In this document: piece after piece, positions 17,080 through 25,831 of the stretch
Numbering within the stretch: position 1 is the first letter of the stretch
Layout: each line of letters opens with the position of its first letter
From: Candidatus Poribacteria bacterium
GTDB lineage: Bacteria; Poribacteria; WGA-4E; GCA-2687025
Direction: 5' to 3'
Length of the DNA: 64,000 bases
NCBI GenBank assembly: GCA_026004875.1
Contig: BPJZ01000011.1
Coordinates: 52,655 to 116,654, forward strand
Translations under genes and position numbers: made by a program
Notes under the pieces: model-generated
What the model was told of the DNA's origin: nothing
What the model saw: only the letters and a program-made list of their open reading frames with translations
Database searches by the model: none

Positions 17080-17960
17080 GCGAGGATTCCTTCCGACCGA
17101 TTGCGCCTAAAGAGACGGCCCAACGCCGGCGGATTGAGCAGTACCGTCAGCGGTTGGCCCATAAGCGACGAGAGGTCGTTCAGCTGGCGCTGGAGCTGGA
17201 TCGCGTCGAGGCGGAACTCCGTCGGTTCGAGCATGAGTACTATGCCCGGGTTGGGCGGCTGTTCCTTGAGCTGGACCGGGTGCAGCTGGAGATCCAGGAG
17301 ACGCTCTATCGAGCGCGGCTGTTGGAGCGCGGTTGGCCGCGGGACGCCGATCGAATCGAGGAGCAGGTCGCCCGAACGTTTCGCGCCGAGCGCCGGCGGA
17401 TCGAAGGGGTCTCTGAGAGCCCAAGCAGCGAGTCCTGGACTTCTCGCCGGGAGGCTCGAACCGGGGAGAAGTCCCGAGGGGCTCCCGAATCGGAGCGGCC
17501 TTCCTTACGCGCGCTCTATTTGGCCCTGGCCAAGCAGTACCATCCCGACAAGGCTTCCGACCCGGAGGCCCGCGCCCGTTATGAGGAGATCATGGCGATG
17601 ATCAACCGGGCGTACCAGGAAGGGGATCGGGAGCGGTTGGAGAGCCTGGCGGCCACGCTGGAGCAGGGCGAGATCCCCGTCGAGGACGAGCGCGCCTTAG
17701 AGCGTCGCCTGTACCGGGAGTACTATGAGTTAGAGCGCAGCGCCCAACGCCTGCGCCGACGGATCGCCCGACATCGGGCCCGTGAGATGTACCGGCTGAT
17801 GGAGGAGGTCCGAATGGCAAAGAGGCGAGGGGTGGACCTGCTGGCCGATCTACACCGGGAGTTAAGCCTTAAGCTGGAGGCCGCCCGATCGCGGCTGGAG
17901 CGCATTCGAGAGCAGTGTCAAGCGCTTTGGGGAGGCCTCTTTGGTCGGGCGACCGAGTGA
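17076..17960 (+). CDS. Coiled-coil protein with internal J domain
   Basis: 294 residues from GTG 17076 (VSEDSFRPIAPKE); upstream codons belong to the corrected slipin C-terminus. Residues 15-110 are a long Arg/Glu-rich coiled coil (RRRIEQYRQRLAHKRREVVQ). About residues 140-195 form a DnaJ-like module with LRALYLALAKQYHPDKA, including the HPD tripeptide that stimulates Hsp70, followed by YEEIMAMINRAYQEGD. The C-terminal part is again helical and basic. It has no Gly/Phe linker or zinc finger, so it is a type III J protein. It probably recruits DnaK to a specific partner, perhaps the co-transcribed slipin. The function is inferred. Confidence 0.75.
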   Translation: MSEDSFRPIAPKETAQRRRIEQYRQRLAHKRREVVQLALELDRVEAELRRFEHEYYARVGRLFLELDRVQLEIQETLYRARLLERGWPRDADRIEEQVARTFRAERRRIEGVSESPSSESWTSRREARTGEKSRGAPESERPSLRALYLALAKQYHPDKASDPEARARYEEIMAMINRAYQEGDRERLESLAATLEQGEIPVEDERALERRLYREYYELERSAQRLRRRIARHRAREMYRLMEEVRMAKRRGVDLLADLHRELSLKLEAARSRLERIREQCQALWGGLFGRATE

Positions 17961-17963
17961 GCC

Positions 17964-18812
17964 TTACCGTCCCTCTCCAAGTCGGGGGCTCCCTTCGCGC
18001 CGACGAGGAACCGGCAGGTAGTCCACAGTCGGCCGGTGTCGCACCGGCTGACGATAGAACCGCATCAGCTGCATCACCTCAACGGGCATCTCGGTGGAGA
18101 CGGGCAGCCCCATCTCTTTCAGGTCCTGGACGGTGATCGGGTGGTCATGGGTCCAGCGGCCTTCAGAGAGCATCTGGGCGACCTGGTCGGCCTGTTCTGG
18201 CGGAAGGGTCCCGGTCAGCAGCTTTCGAACGCTCTCGCGGACCTGCCGGATCGCCTTCTCCGCCTGATCGGCCAAGATGAGCGTTTCGTCCTCGATCTGC
18301 TCGATCGGCTTCTTTTTGAGGACTGAGAGCAGCGAGACCGCCGGATAGTGGCCCAGCTGAGGGTCTACCGGCCCCAACACCGCATGTTCCGACATGATGA
18401 TACGATCTGCAGCCAACGCGATGAGCGTCCCGCCGGACATCGCGTAATGCGGAACGAAGACGGTCACCTGTCCCGGATGGTCCTTGATGGCCCGTGCGAT
18501 CTGAAGGGCAGCTAAGGCCAACCCGCCGGGCGTATGAACGATCAGATCGATCGGCACCTCCGGATCGGTCAGCCGAATCGCTCGGAGGACCTCTTCAGAG
18601 TCGTTGATGTCAATGTAGCGGACGATGGGAAACCCAAAGAAGCCCATCGTCTCCTGACGGTGGATCAGGACGATCACCCGCGAGCGGCGCTTTCGTTCGA
18701 TCTGGGCGATCAGACGTTGGCGGGAGTATTCCAGCATCCGTTGCTCGATCATCGGCTGAACTGCCATTAGCAAAAAGAACAGCCACAGCAGATCGCCAAA
18801 TCCGAAGTTCAT
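17964..18812 (-). CDS. Membrane-anchored SDH/ClpP-fold serine protease
   Basis: 282 residues. An N-terminal membrane helix (FGDLLWLFFLLMAVQPMI) precedes RVIVLIHRQETMGFFG, VPIDLIVHTPGGLALAALQIARAI and VPHYAMSGGTLIALAAD. The last holds the likely nucleophile Ser in an SGG turn, as in SppA/ClpP-fold proteins of the serine dehydrogenase proteinase (SDH_sah, DUF114) family. A Lys or His partner is not obvious. Members associate with stomatin-like proteins in archaea and bacteria. Its ATG overlaps the rhomboid stop, so the two form a protease operon. It converges on the J-domain gene with three bases between stops. Confidence 0.8.
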   Translation of the reverse strand: MNFGFGDLLWLFFLLMAVQPMIEQRMLEYSRQRLIAQIERKRRSRVIVLIHRQETMGFFGFPIVRYIDINDSEEVLRAIRLTDPEVPIDLIVHTPGGLALAALQIARAIKDHPGQVTVFVPHYAMSGGTLIALAADRIIMSEHAVLGPVDPQLGHYPAVSLLSVLKKKPIEQIEDETLILADQAEKAIRQVRESVRKLLTGTLPPEQADQVAQMLSEGRWTHDHPITVQDLKEMGLPVSTEMPVEVMQLMRFYRQPVRHRPTVDYLPVPRRREGSPRLGEGR

Positions 18813-19534
18813 CGCTCCCTCCAGTACCAGCGTTCCGGATGGTAGTGGGTCTCATCGGCAAACCAACGACGGTAGACCTGTCGAGGACGCAAAAAGATGG
18901 GATGAAGGACCACTCCGGCGACGAATCCCCCCACGTGTGCCCAGAAAGCGATCCCTCCTACGTCTCCGGGAACCGCCAGGCTCAGCGTTCCGCTGAACAG
19001 TTCGCCTAAAAACCAAAGCAGAAGATAGATCACCGCTGGAACTTCGAACAACACCGGCCAGAAGAAAAACGGGACGACCACAATCAGCGTCGAGCGGGGA
19101 AAGAGAACAAAATAGGCTCCCATTACTCCGGCGACGGCGCCTGAAGCTCCGACCGTCGGAACCGTTGAGTTGGGGTTCAGGACCGCATGGGTCGCCCCGG
19201 CCGCCAGACCGGTGAGCAGGTAAAACGCCAAGAAGCGACCGATCCCCATCCGGTCTTCCACGTTGTCCCCAAACAGCCACAGCGCCCACATGTTCGCGAT
19301 GATGTGAAACCACCCGCCATGAAGGAACATGCTGGTGAGCAGCGAAAGCCACTCTCCCCAGGGAGCACCTGAACGGAGCGCGGCCGGCACGACGCCGTAT
19401 CGCTGGAAAAAGGCCATCAGCTCCGCAGGCGAAAGGCTCAGCTCATAGAGAAATACCGCGCCGTTTATGGAGATCAGCCCCACCGTCGCAAACGGCGTGT
19501 AGCGCGAGGGAATCGTGTCGCGGATTGGAAACAC
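18809..19534 (-). CDS. Rhomboid-family intramembrane serine protease
   Basis: 241 residues from GTG 19534, chosen because AGGAGCG lies just upstream and the family N-terminus (FPIRDTIPSRYTPF) begins there. Six membrane helices carry FLHGGWFHIIANMWALWLFGDNVE, the catalytic Ser in VGASGAVAGVMG and the catalytic His in WAHVGGFVAGVV. Rhomboids cut transmembrane segments within the membrane. The C-terminal tail is rich in Arg, Tyr and Trp. The stop overlaps the SDH-type protease start (ATGA). With the opposing slipin and J protein this makes a membrane proteostasis neighbourhood. Confidence 0.92.
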   Translation of the reverse strand: MFPIRDTIPSRYTPFATVGLISINGAVFLYELSLSPAELMAFFQRYGVVPAALRSGAPWGEWLSLLTSMFLHGGWFHIIANMWALWLFGDNVEDRMGIGRFLAFYLLTGLAAGATHAVLNPNSTVPTVGASGAVAGVMGAYFVLFPRSTLIVVVPFFFWPVLFEVPAVIYLLLWFLGELFSGTLSLAVPGDVGGIAFWAHVGGFVAGVVLHPIFLRPRQVYRRWFADETHYHPERWYWRER

Positions 19535-19731
19535 GTCTGGTCGCTCCTGATCGGTCGGCGCAGTGCGTGAAGGAATCCTAGTCAAAAGGCGGCCTGAGGA
19601 CAAGGCTGGCCGATCCGATTTGAAGGCGTTGATGCTTCGGCTTGGTTGTCCGTCGCCGCCTTCGATGAGAGGATGTCCGCGGACAGCCAAAACGAACGGA
19701 GGTCAAACGGGCTAAAGAAGGGGCTCTAAGA

Positions 19732-20542
19732 ATGCCGAGAATAAGTGCTTTTGCCGACGAGATCGGGCCGGACCTGGACGAGCAGCTTCGAGTGCTCCGC
19801 GAGAATCGGATCGGCTTGATTGAACTGCGCAGCGTCTGGGGTAAGAACGTCCTTCAGCTCAGCGCGCGGGAGATTCGGGACATCCGACACGCGGCCGACG
19901 CGGAGGGAGTCGGGTTCTCCGCGATCGGCTCGCCGTTGGGGAAATATCCGATCGGCGATCCGATCGAACCGCAGTTAGAAGGCCTCAAGCTGGCCGTTGA
20001 GTATGCTCAGGTCCTGGACGCCCCCTATATTCGGCTGTTCTCCTTTTGGATTCCCCGAGGGGAGAGCCCAGACGCTCATCGTTCCGCTGTGCTCGACCGG
20101 TTGGAGGCCTTTGTCGAGGTGGCACGGGGCTCCGGCGTTCGACTGGCCCACGAGAACGAGCGGGGTATCTATGGGGACACCTCCGTTCGCTGCCGGGACC
20201 TGCTGGACAGCCTCGATCCGGAGGTGTTTGTCGGCATCTTTGACTTTGCCAACTTCCCCCGCGAGGAGGATCGCTGGACCGCCTGGGAGCGGCTGCGGGA
20301 CCGGATCGCGTACTTTCACATCAAGGACGTGGACTTTGAACGGAACCGGGTTGTTCCTGCCGGTCAGGGGGACGGGAAGATCGAACCGATCCTCCGGGAC
20401 GCCTACGCTCGGGGCTTTGACGGATTCTTGACGCTAGAGCCACACCTCCGCGAGGAGTTCGGAGCGACAGGAGCCGAGCGGTTCCGGGCGGCGGCGGTGG
20501 GGGCTCCGGGAAGTGCTCCGGCGGATCGGCGTGGTCGGTTAG
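19732..20542 (+). CDS. Sugar phosphate isomerase/epimerase (xylose isomerase-like TIM barrel), C-terminal frameshift
   Basis: AP-endonuclease-2-type TIM barrel: ISAFADEIGPDLDEQL, VGFSAIGSPLGKYPIG, PYIRLFSFWIPRG, LAHENERGIYGDT, GIFDFANFPREEDR, YFHIKDVD and FLTLEPHL. His and Glu metal ligands are in place. The raw frame runs to 20676, over the hflX end, with a Pro/Arg-rich tail. Dropping one G from the G5 run at 20499-20503 gives GLREVLRRIGVV and TAG at 20540-20542. That is 269 residues, normal for the family, and leaves 13 bases before the opposing hflX stop. Sugar substrate unknown. Confidence 0.85.
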
Positions 20543-20555
20543 CGCCCAGAGGGGA

Positions 20556-21872
20556 TCATCCCTCTTGGGAGAGAACTCGTCCAGCAAGCGGCGAGAGGAA
20601 CCGAGGAGGCAGCGCCGCCACGACGGTGATCCCCAACTCGTCGTACTCGACCTGCTCGACGCGCCCGTGTTCGTAGAGATAAGAGAGCCATCGGCCCTCG
20701 TCATGGCTCAGCCGGAAGAGGTACTCCGACTCTTGGCCGGCGGCTTGGGAAGCAATCTGCTCGCGCAGCCGTCCCAGGCCTTCGCCGGTGATCGCTGAGG
20801 TGAAAATCGCCTCAGGGTACTCCGCTTCCAGGAGCTTCCGGTCCTCTGGAGCGATCAGATCCACTTTGTTGATCACCAGCAGCGTCGGAATCTGGTCGGC
20901 GTCCAGCTCCTCAAGCACCTGCCGTACCGTCTCCATCAACACCGGCACGTTGGGATGGGAGCCGTCCACCACGTGCAGGAGCAGGTCGGCCTCGTGGACC
21001 TCTTCTAGGGTGGCGCGAAAGGCCGCCACCAGATGATGGGGCAGCCGTCGGATGAACCCGACGGTGTCGGTTAACAGCACCTCTTGGCCGGTCTCCAGCC
21101 GAAGCCGGCGGGTGGTCGGGTCGAGCGTCTTGAAGAGCTTGTCCTCCGTCTCGACGTGCCGTTCTCCGGTCAGGGCGTTCAGGAGGGAAGACTTTCCGGC
21201 GTTGGTGTAGCCGACTAGGGCGACGGAGAAGGCCTGCGTCTCCTTCCGGCGCTTCCGCTGCACGCGACGATGCTGAACGACCTCAGCGAGCTCCTTGCGG
21301 AGCTGTCGGATCCGCTGCTGAATCATCCGGCGGTCCATCTGGAGCTGAGTTTCGCCAGGACCTCGCGTTCCGACGCCTCCGGCGACGCCGGAACCGGCGC
21401 CGACCACTCGATCCAGGTGAGTCCAGGCCCGCCGCAGACGAGGGAGGGAGTACTCCCACTGGGCCAGCTCCACTTGAATGCGCGCTTCGCGGGTATGGGC
21501 GCGTTGACTGAAGATGTTCAGGATCACGTCGGTGCGGTCCAGGACTTTGACCTTGAGGGCTCGGTCCAGGTTGCGCATCTGAGCCGTCGTGAGGTCCTCA
21601 TCAAAGAGGACGGCATCAGCCTGCAGTTCCTCGGCGAGGTGCCGGAGCTCCTCCACCTTTCCCCTTCCGATCAGCGTCGCCGGATGGGGACGCTCCCGCC
21701 GGACCAGCAGTTGACAGACCACCTCTAGGCCTGCGGTGTTGGCCAGCTCGGCCAGCTCGCCCAGCGACTCATAGGGCTCCAGGTCGTTCGCCCGACGGGG
21801 GACCCACTCGATCCCGACCAGGATCGTTCGCTCCCGTCGTTCTAGCTGTGCTCGAACGTCAAAAAGCTCCAT
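20556..21872 (-). CDS. hflX: GTPase HflX
   Basis: 438 residues. Ribosome-associated GTPase that splits stalled or heat-damaged ribosomes. N-terminal HflX domain: LVRRERPHPATLIGRGKVEEL, DLTTAQMRNLDRAL, RTDVILNIFSQRAHTREAR. Then the glycine-rich linker GAGSGVAGGVGTRGPGETQL and G domain: G1 GYTNAGKSSLLN, G3 DTVGFIRRLP, G4 NKVD, G5 TSAITGEG. The C-terminal ubiquitin-like part ends with VEQVEYDELGITVVAAL. It lies tail-to-tail with the corrected isomerase gene and 72 bases downstream of the cardiolipin synthase-like gene. Confidence 0.95.
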   Translation of the reverse strand: MELFDVRAQLERRERTILVGIEWVPRRANDLEPYESLGELAELANTAGLEVVCQLLVRRERPHPATLIGRGKVEELRHLAEELQADAVLFDEDLTTAQMRNLDRALKVKVLDRTDVILNIFSQRAHTREARIQVELAQWEYSLPRLRRAWTHLDRVVGAGSGVAGGVGTRGPGETQLQMDRRMIQQRIRQLRKELAEVVQHRRVQRKRRKETQAFSVALVGYTNAGKSSLLNALTGERHVETEDKLFKTLDPTTRRLRLETGQEVLLTDTVGFIRRLPHHLVAAFRATLEEVHEADLLLHVVDGSHPNVPVLMETVRQVLEELDADQIPTLLVINKVDLIAPEDRKLLEAEYPEAIFTSAITGEGLGRLREQIASQAAGQESEYLFRLSHDEGRWLSYLYEHGRVEQVEYDELGITVVAALPPRFLSPLAGRVLSQEG

Positions 21873-21944
21873 CTTCCTCCCTGAAGCGCTCTTGATTGAG
21901 CCTGCTTCGCTTTCTTTTTCATTATTAATTGTAGCCTACGACTT

Positions 21945-23381
21945 TCAAAGCTGCGGCGCAAGGAGACGGGCAAGGCTTTCGACCAACTCGCGTCCGGTGC
22001 CCGCCTGGAGGGTTTCTCGGCGCGCCTTACGGAAAAGCTCCCCCATCCAGCGCTCGACGGCGGCGATCTCCCCACTGCTATAGAGCAGCGTCCCGATCTC
22101 GTAGTCCAGGAACAGACTCCGTTGGTCCATGTTGGCCGAGCCGATGACGGCGAGGTCGTGGTCCACCAGGAGGGCCTTGGCGTGCATCATCCCGTCCTGG
22201 TACAGGTATACTTTTCCTCCAGCCGCCTGAACGTCCCGGAGATAGGTCCCTCGTGCCAAATCGGTGATCGGATGGTTGGAACGACGGGGAACCAGGATGC
22301 GCACGTCCACTCCGCGCCGAGCCGCCAGACAGAGCGCCTGTTCCAGCGCATCGTCTGGGACGAAGTAGGGCGTGACCACCCAGACCCGTTCCTGGGCGGA
22401 GAAGATCGCCGTCAAGAATCCCGCGTAGAGAGGATCGTTCGGGACGTCCGGGCCGGAGGGAATTACCTGAAGGATGCCCGTGGCACCGATCGGCGGTTTG
22501 ACCGGCTCTGGCGGCGGGAGCGTCTCGCCGGTGGCAAACTCCCAGTCGTTGAGGAACACCTGCTCGAAGTGCCGCACAGCGGGGCCTTCGACAAGGAAGG
22601 CTAGGTCGCACCAACGCCGGGGGTCCGGGGTGGGGCCCATGTATTCGTGAGCGATGTTTGCTCCTCCAGAAAGCGCCACTGTGCCGTCGAAGACGACGAT
22701 CTTTCGATGGTTTCGGAGGTTGGGACGGCTTCGGAGCGATCGAGCGAAGATCGGCATGAACCGGGCAACTCGGCCGCCGGCCTCCTCCAGCGGAGCAAGG
22801 AAGCGAGCGCCGGTGCGCCAGGAGCCGAAGTCGTCCAGGAGCAACCGGACGGCGACCCCCTCGCGGGCGCGTCTTGCCAGCCGGCGCACAATCTCACGGC
22901 CGACGGCATCGGGCGCGAGGATGTACATCAGCACGTGGATCGAGCGTCGGGCCGCCTCGATCCGTTCAAGGAGCGCCGCGTAAGCCTCCTCGCCGGAGGG
23001 GAGCAGATGGAGCCGATTGCCCATCGTCGCGCCTGGAAGGCCAAAGGTGCGCATCAACCGGTCAATCGGGCCGGTGATCTCGATTGGGCAGGCCTCCCCC
23101 TGGGAAAGCTGCTGAGCGAGCTTCTCCCGCCGACGTGTTCGAACCTTCCGCCCGCCAAGCAATAGGTAGGCCGGAACCCCCAGATAGGGCACCAACAGCA
23201 TCAAAAAGAACCAGAGCAGTGCGCTCTGCGGAGAGCGCTTCTGCCGGAGCATGTGAGCGATCCCCACCGCCGCCAGCAGGAATCCAAACACCGCTGAGAG
23301 CTGGGAGAGCAGCCCTTCCAAAAACGGGTGGGAAAGATCCATCTCGAAAAGTACCGGAACCGCTCCGCCGGACGTTGGCAA
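21945..23381 (-). CDS. cls: Cardiolipin synthase-type phospholipase D family enzyme
   Basis: 478 residues. The TTG start at 23381 has AGGAAAGGG seven bases upstream; an internal ATG at 23342 is the alternative. Two N-terminal membrane helices (LLSQLSAVFGFLLAAVGIAH and SALLWFFLMLLVPYLGVPAYL) precede two PLD domains. HKD motif 1 is NHRKIVVFDG (with SGGANI after it) and motif 2 is MHAKALLVDH with IGSANMDQRS. This is the bacterial Cls layout that condenses two phosphatidylglycerols at the inner membrane. It precedes hflX on the same strand. Confidence 0.88.
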   Translation of the reverse strand: MPTSGGAVPVLFEMDLSHPFLEGLLSQLSAVFGFLLAAVGIAHMLRQKRSPQSALLWFFLMLLVPYLGVPAYLLLGGRKVRTRRREKLAQQLSQGEACPIEITGPIDRLMRTFGLPGATMGNRLHLLPSGEEAYAALLERIEAARRSIHVLMYILAPDAVGREIVRRLARRAREGVAVRLLLDDFGSWRTGARFLAPLEEAGGRVARFMPIFARSLRSRPNLRNHRKIVVFDGTVALSGGANIAHEYMGPTPDPRRWCDLAFLVEGPAVRHFEQVFLNDWEFATGETLPPPEPVKPPIGATGILQVIPSGPDVPNDPLYAGFLTAIFSAQERVWVVTPYFVPDDALEQALCLAARRGVDVRILVPRRSNHPITDLARGTYLRDVQAAGGKVYLYQDGMMHAKALLVDHDLAVIGSANMDQRSLFLDYEIGTLLYSSGEIAAVERWMGELFRKARRETLQAGTGRELVESLARLLAPQL

Positions 23382-23455
23382 TTCGCGACCCTTTCCTACC
23401 TCACCGTGGACAATATCGATGAGTTCGCCCTAGGATATCCTCTCTCAGCACAGAA

Positions 23456-23488
23456 GGGAAAAGCGGCCCGTCGAAGCCGACGGGCCGC
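23456..23488 (-). terminator. Rho-independent terminator of the aminotransferase gene
   Basis: A perfect 11-base GC-rich inverted repeat (23463-23473 with 23478-23488, four-base loop) lies 37 bases after the aminotransferase stop. On the minus strand it is followed by TTTT (from 23462). It is a good intrinsic terminator for leftward transcription and separates this gene from cls. Confidence 0.8.
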
Positions 23489-23524
23489 CTACCGGTACCG
23501 GCGAAACGGGCATTCCTTCGAGTT

Positions 23525-24715
23525 TTAGCCTTCAGCGAGCGCCTTTCGGATCCGCTCCAACCCCCGCTGGATGTTCTCCATCGAGGTGGCAAAGGAGAGT
23601 CGGATGCATCGGTCCTCTCCGAAGGCCTCTCCAGGGACGACCGCTACCTGAACCGTGTCGAGCAGGTATTCGGTTAGGCTGAGCGAGTCGCGAATCTCCC
23701 TGCCGCCGAGCGTGCGGCCGTAGTAGCTGCTCAGATCTGGAAAGACGTAGAACGCCCCCTGGGGCCGGGCATATCGGACCCCGGGAATCTCATCGAGCAG
23801 CCGACAGATGACGTTCCGGCGCTCTTCAAAGGCTCGGCGCATCTCTTCGACGCAGTCCTGAGGGCCGGTGATCGCCGCCAGCGCCGCCTTTTGGGCAAAC
23901 GATGTGGGGTTGGAGGTGCTGTGGCTCTGGATGTTCCCGATGGCACGGGCGATCTCCTCTGGAGCCAGCACCCAGCCCACCCGCCAGCCGGTCATCGAGT
24001 AGGTCTTGGAAACCGCGTTGACGATCAGGGTGATCCGCTCCATCCCCTCCCGGAGCGTTGCGATGCTGACAAACGGCTCACCGTCGTAGACTAACCGATC
24101 GTAGATCTCGTCGGCGACGACGTAGACGTTTCGCTCAAGGGCCAGCTCGGCGATCGCTTCCAATTGGGCGCGGGAGTACATCGTCCCGGTCGGATTGGAG
24201 GGACTGTTCAGGATGATCGCCTTAGTTCGATCGGTGAGCGCCTCACGGATCGCCTCCGGGGTCAGGGTGAAATTTTCCTCCGCGGTCGTTGGGAGAACCA
24301 CCGGCTTGGCGTCTGCCAGCCGAACCATCTCGATGTAGCTCACCCAGTACGGGGCGGCAAAGATCACCTCGTCGCCGGGATCGCAGATCGCCTGAAAGAT
24401 GTTGTAAAGTGCGTGCTTGCCGCCACAGGAGACGACCACCTGATTGGGAGAATACTCCCGGTTGTGGGCCTGGGAGTACTGACGAGCCAGCTCCTGCCGG
24501 AGCTCCGGGATGCCCGCTGCGGGGGTGTACTTGGTGAACCCCTCGTCCAACGCCCGCTTTGCGGCGGCTTTGATGTGCTCGGGCGTGTCGAAGTCCGGCT
24601 CACCGGCCCCAAAGCCGATTACGTCCACCCCTTGGGCCTTGAGCTGTCGCGCTTTGGCGCTGATTGCCAGCGTTGCGGAGGGCTGAATTCCCGCTGCCTT
24701 CCGTGAAATCCCCAA
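23525..24715 (-). CDS. aspC: Class I aminotransferase, aspartate aminotransferase type
   Basis: 396 residues. PLP enzyme of fold type I, subgroup I-gamma (thermophile-type AspAT): SATLAISAKARQLKAQG, DVIGFGAGEPDFDTPEH, YTPAAGIPELR, APYWVSYIEMV, LNSPSNPTGTMYS, VADEIYDRLVYDG, PLP Lys in NAVSKTYSMTGWRVGW and IRLSFATSMENI with the substrate-binding Arg. It transfers the amino group of aspartate to 2-oxoglutarate; prephenate or related acids are possible alternative substrates. It is a single gene with its own promoter and terminator. Confidence 0.93.
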   Translation of the reverse strand: MGISRKAAGIQPSATLAISAKARQLKAQGVDVIGFGAGEPDFDTPEHIKAAAKRALDEGFTKYTPAAGIPELRQELARQYSQAHNREYSPNQVVVSCGGKHALYNIFQAICDPGDEVIFAAPYWVSYIEMVRLADAKPVVLPTTAEENFTLTPEAIREALTDRTKAIILNSPSNPTGTMYSRAQLEAIAELALERNVYVVADEIYDRLVYDGEPFVSIATLREGMERITLIVNAVSKTYSMTGWRVGWVLAPEEIARAIGNIQSHSTSNPTSFAQKAALAAITGPQDCVEEMRRAFEERRNVICRLLDEIPGVRYARPQGAFYVFPDLSSYYGRTLGGREIRDSLSLTEYLLDTVQVAVVPGEAFGEDRCIRLSFATSMENIQRGLERIRKALAEG

Positions 24716-24771
24716 AATGGCCGTGCCCTTTCTCGCTTGTCATTGTCTCGCTCACCTTTGGTTTGGTAGGA

Positions 24772-24801
24772 AGCATACTTCCCGGACGCAAAACCCGTCA
24801 A
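24772..24801 (-). promoter_or_regulatory. Sigma70-type promoter for the aminotransferase gene
   Basis: On the minus strand TTGACG (24801-24796) and TATGCT (24777-24772) are 18 bases apart, 57 bases before the aminotransferase start. The gap to the divergent gene at 24951 shows no other clear signal. Confidence 0.6.
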
Positions 24802-24950
24802 CGGATCCGAAGGCCACAGGCACGGCCTCCTTCGGCGCTCCACTGCGAAAGGGCCTTTGTTTCTTGCGGTTCTTTTCCTTGTCGAGTAATTGTTTTCAAG
24901 CACAAAGCGATGTTCCCGTTTCGGTGAGGAGAATAGAAAGGGGAGTCGTC

Positions 24951-25701
24951 ATGCGCGCATGGGGGTTGAGCGTCGTTCTTCTGATGGTCGTTTTGGCCGT
25001 GGCTGAGGGGCGAATCCTGTTTCAGGACGACTTCGAAGGAGAGACGATCGGTGCGGAGCCGTCCAAGTGGATGGTGGTGGACGACCCTCCCGGGGACCCG
25101 CCTGGGGAGATCGCTGAAGATCCAGAGGACTCCCGCAACAAGGTGCTTTTGGCCTCCCTGCGCGGCGACCGAAACGGACGCGTCTACGTCGTCGGCGAAG
25201 CGGACTGGGCCGATCTTGTCGTTCAGTTCGACTGGTACCTTGCCGTCGAGGGGGTGCAACATGGTACCGTCTTTCGCTATCAAGACCGCAACAACCACTA
25301 CCTGATTGACCGTCGTTCGCCGGCCGCGGGGGACGCGATGGACTTCTGGCGCCGTCAGAACGGCGGATGGACTAACGTCGGCAGGGCGCCGATGACGGTT
25401 CCGCCGCAGGTCTGGTACACAACGATGCTCATCCTTCGAGGGGACACCTTCATCGCTAAGATGAAGGAGCGGGACGATCCCACCTCCTTCAAGGAATTGG
25501 ACCCGATCCTCGAGGCTCAGGACGGTGCGTTTGCGTCGGGGGTACTTTGGCACCTACGGCGCTGAACAGACCGGCGTAGCCTACTACGACAACGTCATCA
25601 TCGGCGAGTCGGAAGAGGAGGTCGAGGCGGCAGCGCTGGCGGTCCGGGCAAAAGGAAAGCTTCCTCTCCTCTGGGGGGCGTTGAAGGCCGCATCCCGTTA
25701 A
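24951..25701 (+). CDS. Secreted ConA-like protein with GKL...W..LK C-terminal motif, one frameshift
   Basis: ATG 24951 opens a signal peptide (GLSVVLLMVVLAVAEG). The mature protein starts ILFQDDFEGETIGAEPSKW and has beta-sandwich strands (VYVVGEADWADLVVQFDWYL, TVFRYQDRNNHYLI), like the DUF1080/laminin-G-type fold used in carbohydrate recognition. The raw frame stops at 25565. Removing one G of the G5 at 25538-25542 extends it to TAA 25699-25701 with GYFGTYGAEQTGVAYYDNVIIG, the usual last strand. It then ends with KGKLPLLWGALK, a motif also closing the LamG protein at 51309-52105. Corrected length 249 residues. The function beyond export and probable sugar binding is unknown. Confidence 0.75.
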
Positions 25702-25831
25702 ACCTGAGCCGGTCGGAGTGCTTCTCAAGGAGTGGATCGGTGTGCGGCGAGGTTTGCTGTTTCTCGCCTGAGTGCAGGATACTTGATCCAGGAAGTCGCG
25801 CCCGGGGAAGAGCGAATCGGGGACGAGACGC

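Noticed and set aside
21873..21944. Promoter for hflX (TTGAAA with TAATGA-like box)
   Set aside because: Spacing and -10 match are poor and the segment is AT-rich by chance; not convincing enough to list.
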